Assembly: GCF_009870125.1 (NCBI RefSeq)
Contig: NC_046680.1
Span: 1,674,001 to 1,738,000 of the forward strand
Direction: 5' to 3'
From: Drosophila pseudoobscura
Taxonomy: Eukaryota > Arthropoda > Insecta > Diptera > Drosophilidae
Length of the DNA stretch: 64,000 nt
Part shown: one piece after another, positions 1 through 9,514 of the stretch
Numbering within the stretch: position 1 is the first letter of the stretch
How the letters are laid out: each line of letters begins with the position of its first letter
The notes under the pieces: model-generated
What the model was told of the DNA's origin: nothing
What the model saw: the letters and a program-made list of their open reading frames with translations, nothing else
The model's database searches: none
Position numbers and translations under genes: made by a program

Positions 1-561
1 CCATTAGCAGAAGTAGGGTCACGGATACGAGGAGGAGAGTCCAAAGAACTGATGTTGTACAATCAACAATGGTTTGACAGATTGCAGATTTTCCCAAATC
101 CAAATCTATTCAAAAACGAAGATAGGTTTGTCTGTCTAGGCAGTCTGTAAAATAATTAAGAAATAAAACGTCCCTCAGTAAGTTTAACAAAAAGATTTAT
201 GGCCATTATTCTAAATCATACAAAATACTAAATAGTTTTCATGAATATGGGAACCACATATTAACATTCATTTTAATAAATAAATAGGTATGCTTATGCT
301 TCCAATTTTTTTGATAAATAAATATATGTATTTCAATGTCAAAACTAAAAGTAATCATCTATTTAATTGTCATTAATTCGTAGATGAAGACGATTCGACA
401 AACACATGGTATACTTATGATAGGGTTCGCCGATTTCTCGTAGTACCACCGCCACCCAGCCGCAAAAAAATCAGTCACTTTTGAACCATTTTGCTCATTG
501 GCTCTGATAAATGCTATAATGTTGTATGAGGGTATTATTATTTTATAAACATAAATAAGAG
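1..561. other. AT-rich 3' flank of the MOXD1-like gene
   Basis: No coding motif, repeat or RNA gene was recognised here. The stretch is AT-rich and lies beyond the stop codon of the minus-strand monooxygenase gene, so part of it is probably its 3' UTR. Several TTTATT strings (AATAAA on the minus strand) could be polyadenylation signals. Confidence 0.5.
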
Positions 562-3337
562 TCATGTGTGTCGTAAGGCAATTCCTGTAAGGACCAGACT
601 TAATGTTAGATCGGCAAGCAGTCTCGAGCCATTGGAACTTATTTCAGCGTTATTATGGAAAAGGTGATTTAGACAAGTACTAGCTGGCTTAACAAATGTA
701 GTAAAGTTGGGAAAACGTATAATTTCCGATGGCTGAAAATATATATTATAGTATTTAATTTTAAAAATATAGAATCACTAACTTACAATTGATATGGAAT
801 CGTTAGAAACACGACAAAAAGTCATATGTTTACCAGTTATAAGTTCTTGTTCGACACGTTTAGTAAAAAGTGGCTCAGACCATGGTAATTGATTTAAATG
901 GGACAGAAATGTGCGATCATGAAACTCAACAGGATCAGATATAACCAGTTTATCTGTAAGTCAAAGTAAAATTAAGTGATTGCATACTAACACGTCGATA
1001 CAACTTACTCAACAAAGACTCTTCAAACAAGATATCCTCGACGGTCATATTTGAGTGATTTTTCCTGGTTTTCAGGGAAGCTCTTTTGGGTATATAATCT
1101 AAGAAATTCCCATTGTAAAGGAATAAATTTTCAACGTCCGTCATGTTTAGAGAATAGAACTGGGAAACACCAAACATTTCGAAAAATTCTCGAACTGGCG
1201 TCATACTATAACAACCAGCCAACTCGATCTTCGGATAATAAGTAATGAAGGAAAGACACATTTCTTGTTTCGTTGAGTAACCTCCAAATGTGGGGCGTTT
1301 CCGCTGGATTGTCTCATAAGCACAATCCGTGATAATGTAGTCTCCAGGCAGTACGACTGTTTCATTGGCTAGTTGATGAACTTGCTGATATCTGTAATCG
1401 TAGTTATCATCCTCTATAATGCGGCTTAATTCTTTTCCATCCCGAACATGACGAAGACTCATTTTCCGACCGGCTTGATGCGAATGAATCATTCCAGATA
1501 TAATTTTAATGCCATTCTTAGGAAACATCTAAATACTATATTGTTAGATCTCACCAATCAACGGTATTTATAATATTTGTGCATACCATGTTAGAACATG
1601 AAGGTCCACAAATGCCAACACTGCGATACAATTTCTGTCCAGGTGGAATTAGTTGAGTGTCGGATATAGAAATGCCACTGATCATTATGCCGGCATCGTT
1701 TGGTCGCAGATGGTTCGTATAATGTATACGAAACCCGGAATTATCTACGGCTAAAATTACTGCTTATAAATATTATTCATCTTTGTTGACCCTACTACTT
1801 ACATTTTTTTCCGTTAGGATTGTCATAATGTATTTCTAGCATGTAATACTTCACACCCAATGAGCCTCCCATTGGAATGCCGACATGAGGAGGTAAAAAC
1901 TGTCCTGCGGATCCACCAGTGGACCAAACTGCAACTGGCGTCGAGCAAGAATCCCAATCCCTTGGTGTCAATAGATTACTGTTGCACACTGTACCAGAAC
2001 TTCTCACCCAAACATCCCAAGAGGCCGGATCCGATCCAGGATAGAATTTCGTTTGACATTCAAATAGTGTCATCTGATGAACAATATTTTTATGCTCTAA
2101 CCTATTAAATAATAAAAAACATTATTGATTAAAAATTAACACTTGGCAAACAAGTTTTTACCCAGAACGAGACAAGAGAGCTTCAAAGCCAATAATATGT
2201 TGTTTGTCAGTTAGCTTGGGGAGTCGCACAATTTTACACCAGTATAGAGTGTCCATTGATGGTTCGATCGTTACATTATTTACTATTACGTCCCATTTGT
2301 TTGCCGCTGAGCTTTTCGCTGTTGCTCCGTATGTGAGGACGCTATGTTTTTGGAACATCGGAGAAAGTAAATGCAACGATTTTTCGCCTCGATTGCGACC
2401 ATGTCCTTTTAAGCTGCCATAAACCGGGTCAGTATCACCAAAAGACCAAATAACTTTAAAAGTATCGCCCTATATGTGTTTAAGAATCTGTATATGATTG
2501 TTCACAATCTATGATCATAAAATACGTACGGTTAATGGCATATCATATGGATCGCATGTGTCTATTTTACGAGAGAATCGAACATGGGTATGAGTAGCAT
2601 TTTGATAACCACCGACGACGTGGTAATTTTGGGTATCATCTTGCACTGGAGCTCCGTTTGGAGAATAAATTGATCCATGACAGTCCTAAAATATTGGTTA
2701 ATTGTGACAGACCCATTAAAGTTGAGTAAAGGCGAAGGGTAGTATGTACATAGGTATATATGTTTGTTTTATAAAACTAGAATTTTGAAATCTTTTACGT
2801 ACAAAAGGCAGTTACTTTTTTATGTACATTCATACATACATATACAAATATGTATAAACTATATGTACTATATGTATAAATCTGTCCCAGAACCTGGATT
2901 GGGATCGTTATCCAAACACACGTACATACATATGTACCCAAACTGTTTTGATATGAGATTTAATATTTAAATCAATATACAGTACAAATTATGAAACTTA
3001 CTAAAGCATTTGCTTGGCCTGTGCGATCATCAACCCACAATAGCACTATGTCCGCTCTTGACATTTGTCCATCTTTTGAGAACCCGAGTCCAATAAAACC
3101 ACGGGTGTTAACGTTAACTTCAAAGTTAATAGCTTTCTCGTTTAGATTTATCCACCACTGAAGCCAATACAAGCCATTGGAGTCCATCATCACATGACGC
3201 TTCCAGTTCTGATGATGCACTGAACCACCACCGTCGACCACATTGTATATTCTCTTATCATTATGATCTGCTTCAGAAAAACATTGACTCAGTTGTACGT
3301 AAAGGATCCAGAATGAAATGAAGACTAGTAACATCAT
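562..3337 (-). CDS. MOXD1/dopamine-beta-hydroxylase-like copper monooxygenase, 8 exons
   Basis: Secreted or luminal copper type II, ascorbate-dependent monooxygenase-like protein of 706 residues. Exons on the minus strand: 3337-3002, 2685-2530, 2469-2162, 2101-1803, 1750-1587, 1528-1009, 953-787 and 732-562. Each has GT..AG borders, phases join without a break, and the total is 2121 nt including TGA. The start gives a hydrophobic signal peptide (MMLLVFISFWILYV). A DOMON domain follows (about residues 30-165), then the Cu2 monooxygenase N and C domains. Copper-site residues seen are His275, His358 (EIHYDNP), His436 and His438 (IHSHQ), and Met511 (EMC). The usual His-His pair reads His275-Gln276. 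A short hydrophobic C-terminal tail is present. Length fits Drosophila MOXD1 homologues such as CG5235 or olf413; I cannot say which is the orthologue. The substrate is unknown. Confidence 0.93.
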
Positions 3338-3764
3338 AATAATGTTAAATAATTCTTTTATCGGATTAGCTGGCCCAAATCATTCAATTTCGTCCGTGAA
3401 CTCCAATGACAAAATTAATTTCCGTGCTAGATATGTTGAGAGCGAATAGTTTTTTCACTCAGATAATGAATTCGTGAGTGTTCACTCGCAAAAGTATACA
3501 TTTAATCTTTGTTTATGCAAAACCAAATCACATCTATTAACATACACATATGTTTTGTATGTTTGCTTTGCTAACACTTTTGGCGCCAATCTTTATAATT
3601 CTGAAAATCGATCATGCTCAAATACCAACAAAAAATACCAAACAATTATTCCTGTTTTTCACAGTATGACCACTAACCATTCAGTATATAGATGTGCCCG
3701 TTCACACAACGAACATGTCGCACATCGAACACGGAAAAGTGAATCCCAAAGGTCTTCGGTTTTG
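3338..3764. other. 5' flank of the MOXD1-like gene
   Basis: Non-coding sequence upstream of the minus-strand gene, which presumably contains its promoter and 5' UTR. I did not find a convincing TATA box or transposon sequence. Element H begins to be recognisable near its right end. Confidence 0.4.
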
Positions 3765-4860
3765 GTGTTTTTGGAGATCGCCCAAAGAGCGATCCAGACT
3801 ACCGGATAGTGGATACCATTCATTTCGGGGATTGTCCGTAAGGTTTTGCCTTTCCGAAAGTTTCCCAGTTTGGATGTTCCTAAGCCGCTCGTTTCTACGC
3901 AATACTTAGCCGATGGTTTTCAAATGCAACTCTGAATAATTGTCATTTACAACGAAAAAATGGTATTCACTGCGAAAACGTTAAAAATGATTGTGACCAA
4001 ATTAGCAAAAAACAACAACAATCGTTTCCAATGGCTCGGATGCATTCAAGGCTGGCGATGAGATTGAATGCGACAGGGCCGAGTCTGCCAGGCTGAAGTT
4101 GCAAGTGTGTAGCGAATAAATGGCAGACGACTGACAACATAGCACAAATATTTGTTTGCTCTGTAAATGCTTTATTTTATGCATAATTTATTCTTTAATA
4201 ATGAGATTTTTTCGGATATTATCGAGTTGGATCTGGACGGATCATGTAGCTCCAGCACCTTTTCTGGCAACAAGGGCCCCCGCCAAAGCGAACCAAAAAG
4301 ACGACACTTCTTGGATGGCAGAGATCGCCAGAGAGCGACTCGAAAAGCAGAAGGAATTTCACAGGAAGAAGGAAGAAAATTAAATGAGGAAGGAAAAGAT
4401 GGTCAAGGACCTAATCAAGACGCAAAAAAAAAATACTGATTGATTTATTGGAAGTGGTTGAAAATAAAAGTAAATAAGTTTATAATTTGAATTACGGTCT
4501 AAACAATATTTTGCGATTGCGGATCGTATCTGTTCTGCTGACTGATTAATATCACCAGAGCTTTTGCTGCTATCGGGCTGTTTGCGAAATAATTGATACA
4601 TCTTCATCATCCATTATTAGAAAAAAATTTTAAATCTTCCGCGTAAATTGAATGTACTTGTTATTGGCATTAGCTGTTTTTGACGGATGATGGATGGCGG
4701 ATGGTGGCAGTGTGAATCGGAGTTTCACATCTGTCAAAAAATCCCAACATTCCCCCTGGATGGACTCAGTGTGCAGAGCTCTGAATAATTGTCATTCACA
4801 ACGAAAAAATGGTTAAATGGTTGTGACCAATTTAACAAAAAACAACAACAATCACGGCAC
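3765..4860 (+). mobile_element. Element H, left copy: non-autonomous DNA transposon, PIF/Harbinger suspected
   Basis: Matches 47.87-48.90 kb in inverted orientation over almost 1 kb. In the other copy the two ends are inverted repeats of about 100 bp (around CATTTCGG...GTAAGGTTTTGCC), so it is a terminal-inverted-repeat element. Two coding remnants converge. On the plus strand, near 4300-4380, is a charged helical tail (DDTSWMAEIARERLEKQKEF). On the minus strand a start near 4611 reads MDDEDVSIIS and soon stops. A convergent transposase plus a Myb/MADF-like accessory protein would fit PIF/Harbinger, but neither catalytic core is present. About 75-95 bp at 3932-4025 recur directly at 4782-4856, replacing the expected right end. 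Confidence 0.55.
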
Positions 4861-5039
4861 AAAACAGATGAAACAAGTTAAAATAAATATAAAATAGAAG
4901 AAGGAGCAGCAAATTCCAGTGGTAAGTTGAATAGATATATTTGTTATTTATTAAATTGATTATAATAGATAATAATAATAATAGAGAGCCTGCTAATAGT
5001 CATTTGGCAGGAAAAAATATAAAATTTGCGTGGAGCACG

Positions 5040-5335
5040 CATAAAATTAGTATGTGATAGTATGATCGCTTCGTTTTTTAGAGTTCTGGCTTTCTGTTTT
5101 CTGTTGTCTCCAGCATATTTTAATGTACATATGAATACGCATTCTTACGTACTTTGAATGTGTATTATTATATTGCTGGTCGCTAGAACCAAAACTTGAA
5201 TTTGTTTTTTGTTTGAGCCTTCAGATTATTTATGAACTGACCTGACCGAATCAAAATAAATAAAGAATTGGCTGGTTGGTGGAGGGGTGCGATGCACTCG
5301 GGTGCGGGAAATTAAATAAAAACTGTTAATTCTTT
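5040..5335 (+). repeat. Repeat X, left copy
   Basis: About 250-290 bp whose reverse complement recurs at 49085-49345. Shared blocks include CTAGCGRCCAGCAATA and AAAGTACGTAAGAATGCGT, read on the minus strand here. It has no coding potential that I recognise. It abuts the Jockey-type fragment that follows and may be a UTR or LTR piece of an unrecognised element. Confidence 0.6.
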
Positions 5336-5339
5336 AATT

Positions 5340-6355
5340 TATACTACAAAATGTATACTACAGGTATACTGGGTAAAAAATTTATCATTGGAGGAGACTG
5401 TAATGCAGAGCACAGGATTTGGGGTAATCACAGAGGACACCGCAGAGGGTTGGCGCTGCATGACTACCTAGCCAATGGGTCAACTCAATTTCTGGTAACA
5501 GGAAGCCCCACCTACTACACACCGTTTCAGAGAGCCATGCCCTCTTGCCTAGAATTATTCATATATCGATCTATCCCCAGCAATCAGCTTACCATCCGTG
5601 AAGAGCATGAGCTCAGCTCTGACCACCTGCCTCTCATTGCTACATTATCAACCACTCGACAGACATTCCCAGCCATGACGAGGCTGTTGAAACCCAACTC
5701 AAACATTCCCCTGTTCAAGGAAATTCTGCGTAACATTTAAGGACCACTCAGGATGCAGATTCTGCAGTCGACACTCTTGTGGCCAAAGTCTGTGAAGCTT
5801 CTGCAGCTGCTACCAGCTACGGCCCTCAAGGCAGTCGAACTTCATAGACTGGAAACCACAGAGGCGGCACTTCAAGTGAGATCGACGGGCTTCATCTGCT
5901 CAAGAAACGACTCAGGCGCGAGTACATACGCACCAATGACCTGCAGGTTGACAGAGTGTTCAGGAGAGTGGCTAACTGGGTAAGGAAGAAATTGGCGTAC
6001 ACTCAAACTACACCGCTATAAGCGGAAATCTACACCTCGCTTTTGCGATGAATCTGGAAGAAACACACCACATAATTCCGGTCCTATCTAGTAGAAGAGC
6101 AATGATACTCACTAAAAGGCTAAATGAGACCCACCAGATGGAGCTCCCTGTGGCGCCAATCTCGGAGGACATAAGGACTCTCAAGTGCAAGAAGGCCCCT
6201 GGCGACGATAGGAAGGACAATGTTGAAGCAAAGGCGCTACCAAACAGAGTGATTCTGTATCTGTTGCTAATCTTTAACGCTCTCTCAGATTAGCATACTT
6301 TCCCAGAGCCTGAAGAATCCAGGAAAACCACCGATAGACATCAACAACTATATTA
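5340..6355 (+). pseudogene. Jockey-clade LINE ORF2 fragment (endonuclease to early RT)
   Basis: Frames starting near 5351, 5753 and 6048 together follow a Jockey-type ORF2. The first has apurinic-like endonuclease motifs (GGDCNAEHRIWGNHRG, then SSDHLPLI). The last has the pre-RT block (KKAPGDD, then LPNRVILYLLLIFNA). At least two frameshifts and internal losses make it non-functional. The reading breaks off at about 6355 just where the RT block should begin, against an inverted scrap of CR1-like 3' end. The next RT block lies inverted at 6438-6620. Confidence 0.8.
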
Positions 6356-6404
6356 TTTGGACGTTGAAATGCAACGACTGCATCTTTTAAGAGGCGATGC
6401 AGCT
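6356..6404 (-). mobile_element. CR1-like family A 3' end, 49-bp scrap
   Basis: Reverse complement of the terminal sequence of the LINE at 57.8-63.5 kb, ending in GTCAACGTCCAA and including the CTGCATC...GATGCAG hairpin. It is a severely 5'-truncated copy, or one arm of a rearrangement with the plus-strand tail at 6625-6882. Confidence 0.75.
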
Positions 6405-6448
6405 AGTCTAGTCTAGTCTAGTCTAGACTGTGCTAGTCTAGACGTCTA
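6403..6448. repeat. TCTAG pentanucleotide repeat at a rearrangement junction
   Basis: Four to five consecutive CTAGT units are followed by TCTAGAC/GTCTAG palindromes. The tract sits exactly between the inverted CR1-like scrap and the inverted Jockey RT block. It looks like junction or filler sequence rather than an ordinary microsatellite. Confidence 0.7.
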
Positions 6449-6620
6449 GTATGTGTTCCACTACCCTGTGCAGTTGTTCGGGTGTGCCGTGCTGAACCCT
6501 GAACCCAAATTGATAGTTTGGCATGGCTGTTTTAAACAGTACCCCTCGTAGGATGCCGCGCTCAAACATTTTTCCAAGAGTTGACAAGAGACTATTTGGT
6601 CTATTTTGTATTGATTGCAT
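6438..6620 (-). pseudogene. Jockey-type RT block in inverted orientation
   Basis: On the minus strand this reads NRPNSLLSTLGKMFERG and then YQFGFRVQHGTPEQLHRV, the RT segment that should directly follow the plus-strand Jockey fragment ending at 6355. It is therefore most simply the continuation of that fragment, turned around. It is a broken, non-functional piece. Confidence 0.75.
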
Positions 6621-6624
6621 GATT

Positions 6625-6882
6625 AGTTCCTTAGTAAGTTTAGTGCTAATTTTCCTCGAATGTTAGTCTAATAGCTATCTTTCTTGCATGTTCGCGGCTT
6701 TGGTTCGGCTACACACCACGCGTCATGCGGCAGCGCCCCTCGGTCGGTTGGGCGGGAGGAGGGCTGCGTTTTGCCTGGGATCCGCGCGTAACAGCCTTCT
6801 GCTAGTTTCACACTGGCCACTTGAGGGTGCAATAGCTGCATCGCCTCTTGAAAGATGCAGTCATTGCATGTCAACGTCCAAG
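6625..6882 (+). mobile_element. CR1-like family A, 3' UTR module only
   Basis: About 250 bp closely matching 62254-62505 and 63231-63482: an AT-rich lead-in, a GC-rich block (GGTCGGTTGGGCGGGAGGAG), the CTGCATC...GATGCAG hairpin and the terminal GTCAACGTCCAA. It contains no coding sequence, so this is an extremely 5'-truncated LINE insertion or an inversion product. An A-rich stretch (GAAGAAGAAAAAAAATAAAA) follows directly. Confidence 0.8.
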
Positions 6883-6884
6883 AA

Positions 6885-8460
6885 GAAGAAAAAAAATAAA
6901 AATAAAGAAGCTAAGGCTTATCGGTCTGTAATCCTTGAGACTCACGTGGCTGCACTTTCCTGCCTTTGGGTGAAAGACAACTCTAGAGGTTCTCCATTGG
7001 ATAGGGATATAGCCCGTACTTAGAAATGCTGAGTATATTGCTGAGAGCCATGGGGTGATCTTCTTTGGTCATCTGCATCTGGCTAGGAATATTTAGTCCA
7101 GTCCTGGTGCTTTTATGCCCGCGAAGGAATCTGTGGCCCAGTGCATTCTCTTAGTGGTTAACAGACCTGTTGAGGGGTGCTGTTCCTCGGTTGCTGTTCC
7201 TGATGCTCTTTGGCGTCAGTGACCTCGGTGCATCAAAGGAAATGCGCCCCCACTAGTGCTGTTAGGGCTTCTGCCCTATGTCAACTGTCCGTTATCTACT
7301 TTTAGTTGTGGGCTGCTTTGAAAGCAGATTCCGGAGCATAGCAGCTTGGAGCAGAAGTTCCTGCAAGTCCTCCTTTGTGCCTTACGTATTTTCTTCTTGT
7401 AGTTCCTAAGTAGGATTTTATATTCCTCATTATATTTCGTTCGCTTGCTTGGCAATCTTGAAGAATTCCTTGAGGTTGTTCCTTTGGTGAGAGAGATCTC
7501 GGTTCAACCAGAGTGACTTGGAATTCTTCTTCGTTCTCGAGGGTTTGCACGATGCGTGGTAGGCGTTCAGTAGGTCTTTGGATAGGGTCTTTAGGGACTT
7601 CTCTAAATCCTTCACGGATTTCACACAGCCCTGATTCGCGACCTTCGAAGTAACTGTGTTTTTAAACTTTACCCAGTTTTTCTTCCGGGGGTTTCTATAG
7701 ACTGTTATCTTCGAAGGGTGTTCGAATTTGCACTTGAACTAATAAGTACTTATTGTCTGAGATGGATGGCTTTTCGAGGACTCTCCAGTCAGATACCAAA
7801 GTACTCTTTCCCGGAAGAAGAGTTAGGTCTATTACGTTTGACGAGGTGAGACCTAAGAAGGTGTGTTCATCCCCCATACGTCTGAGTTAGTGGAGCCATC
7901 CCCCTCCATCAAACGTGTGCATGGGACTGGCATAGGCAGCACTCTCGATCTCGTTTGCGGACCTCCTGTACCCGTTGCTCAGCCGAGGCTAGCTTGGATT
8001 TCTCCTCTTGGGAGATTTCCGCCTTGCCCTGGAGCCGGCTCAGTAACGTGAGGGCCGCGTTATACTGAGCTTTTGCATTCATCCCCTCCCTGGAACGCTT
8101 CGGCCCTTTCCTACGCAGGGAGCTTTTACCTGGTTCCGGCGAGCGGAGTCTTTTTCTGTCTTGCTAATGGATAGCACGCTGTCCGGGTCCAAATCTGTGT
8201 CGACAGCGGCACCCACGCAGCTCATCCTGCAACACGTCGTTTTTGTGGCAGTCGTATTACAACTGACATGGCCTGCTCCCGCCGTGCTCGAGGTATGACC
8301 GCTGGTGACACGCAGAGAGGATTGCTCCTCCCCGTGTCCGCTGGTGGTAGCATTTCCACCGACGATTGGGTTGACATCCCTACCCGTGTTTGCTCTCTTT
8401 CAGCCTCCATGTTTGGCCGGAAGGTCCATACCGGTTAATATATTTCGGGTGGACCACCCC
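6885..8460 (-). pseudogene. LOA/R1-group LINE fragment (ORF1 end, endonuclease, start of RT)
   Basis: Read on the minus strand from right to left, the order is an ORF1-like helical segment (LLSRLQGKAEISQEEKSK, 8090-7930), an endonuclease block (VSDWRVLEKPSISDNKYLLV, near 7780), a basic linker (KNSKSLWLNRDLSHQRNNL, 7430-7560) and the pre-RT region ending in SLKDYRPIS-like sequence near 6900. Several frameshifts and stops are present, and RT is cut off at about 6885 beside the CR1-like tail. It is related in layout to the LOA-type element at 9.4-14.3 kb but is a different, older copy. Confidence 0.65.
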
Positions 8461-9414
8461 TAGCGTTTTATGCCTAGCCCCCGACTTTAGATCGGGAAGA
8501 CGCTGGACCATTGTCTTAGCTAGACACTGCTGTTTAAACACAGAGCGTTTTCCGCATTAATGTTTTTTCACGGATGGGGGTGTGTTAGCTTTTAGTAAAC
8601 GAATTAAATGAGATATATGCGTTAGCCGTGCAAGAAAAGTCAATGGATGAGTTTGAGCGTTAGTAAATAACTATTTATTACAAATCTCAGTACTTGAGCA
8701 CTGGGCATAAGAGAGACTCTACTGTGGTGAATTTGTAACAATGATTGGGAGAGTAATTATACAATGTGAGCGTAGGCTATCTATTTTACGAGGGCCATTC
8801 GAGTAGTTTGTTTCGTGAAAAGAGTTTGACCGAACCTTCCAGCCCCGTTGAAAGGACTGCTTTCAAACCACCGGAAGAATTGCCAACTTTTGTATTGGCA
8901 TGCAACATATTCCATTTGCAGTGCGGAGATGCACCAACCGTACAAGCCCTTCCTTCCCAAGCACAGTAGACTGCACTCGGCCTAGTTTCCAACATCCTCA
9001 TGGATGATGATCAACGTGCCCTCGGTGAGGTTCGTTGAGGGTGCTGTCCACTTCGTGCGTCAATAGTCAGCTGACCATTGCTTCCAAAACCGTTGCTTGA
9101 CGGCCGTGATCGCATCGCAGCGGTCCATATTTGGCAGCTTGATATTCTCGAAGAACCTCTAAAGTAGTGGTCGCAATGATTTGCCAACCAAGAGATGACC
9201 AGCCGTGAGAGTGCTATAGTCATTTGGGTCTGACGAAAGCGGCGATAGCGGGCGCGAGTTGAGAATCGATTCTATTTCGACGACGACGGTGCTCAACTCT
9301 TCAGAGGTGAACCTGGTGTTGGCCAGCTTACGATACAACAGGTCCTTTGCACTCTTGACTGCCGCTTCCCAAAGGCCTCCGAAATCAGGTGCCCTGAGGG
9401 GAATAAAATCAGAT
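8461..9414 (-). pseudogene. BEL/Pao retrotransposon remnant (integrase C-terminal half and 3' flank)
   Basis: On the minus strand from 9414 the reading resembles the end of BEL/Pao integrase: [12 protein letters not shown], then [20 protein letters not shown], and finally GLVRLVHLRTANGICCMPIQ and KLAILPV near 8900. Stops and frameshifts interrupt it. The sequence from about 8770 down to 8480 probably holds 3' UTR or LTR, but no terminus was recognised. A related plus-strand fragment lies at 22600-23700. The LOA-type element appears to have inserted beside or into it at about 9415. Confidence 0.75.
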
Positions 9415-9514
9415 AATCAGATAAAATCAAAATCAGCGCAAAATTTATAAATTTAATTTTGGGTCTACTTTAGGTTAGGTTAGCATCCCGCCCCCGAGCT
9501 CACTTGGACCTATA

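Noticed and set aside
8766..9001. Small plus- and minus-strand open frames taken as host genes
   Set aside because: The minus strand here follows a BEL integrase C-terminus in shifting frames, so these are pieces of a decayed element.
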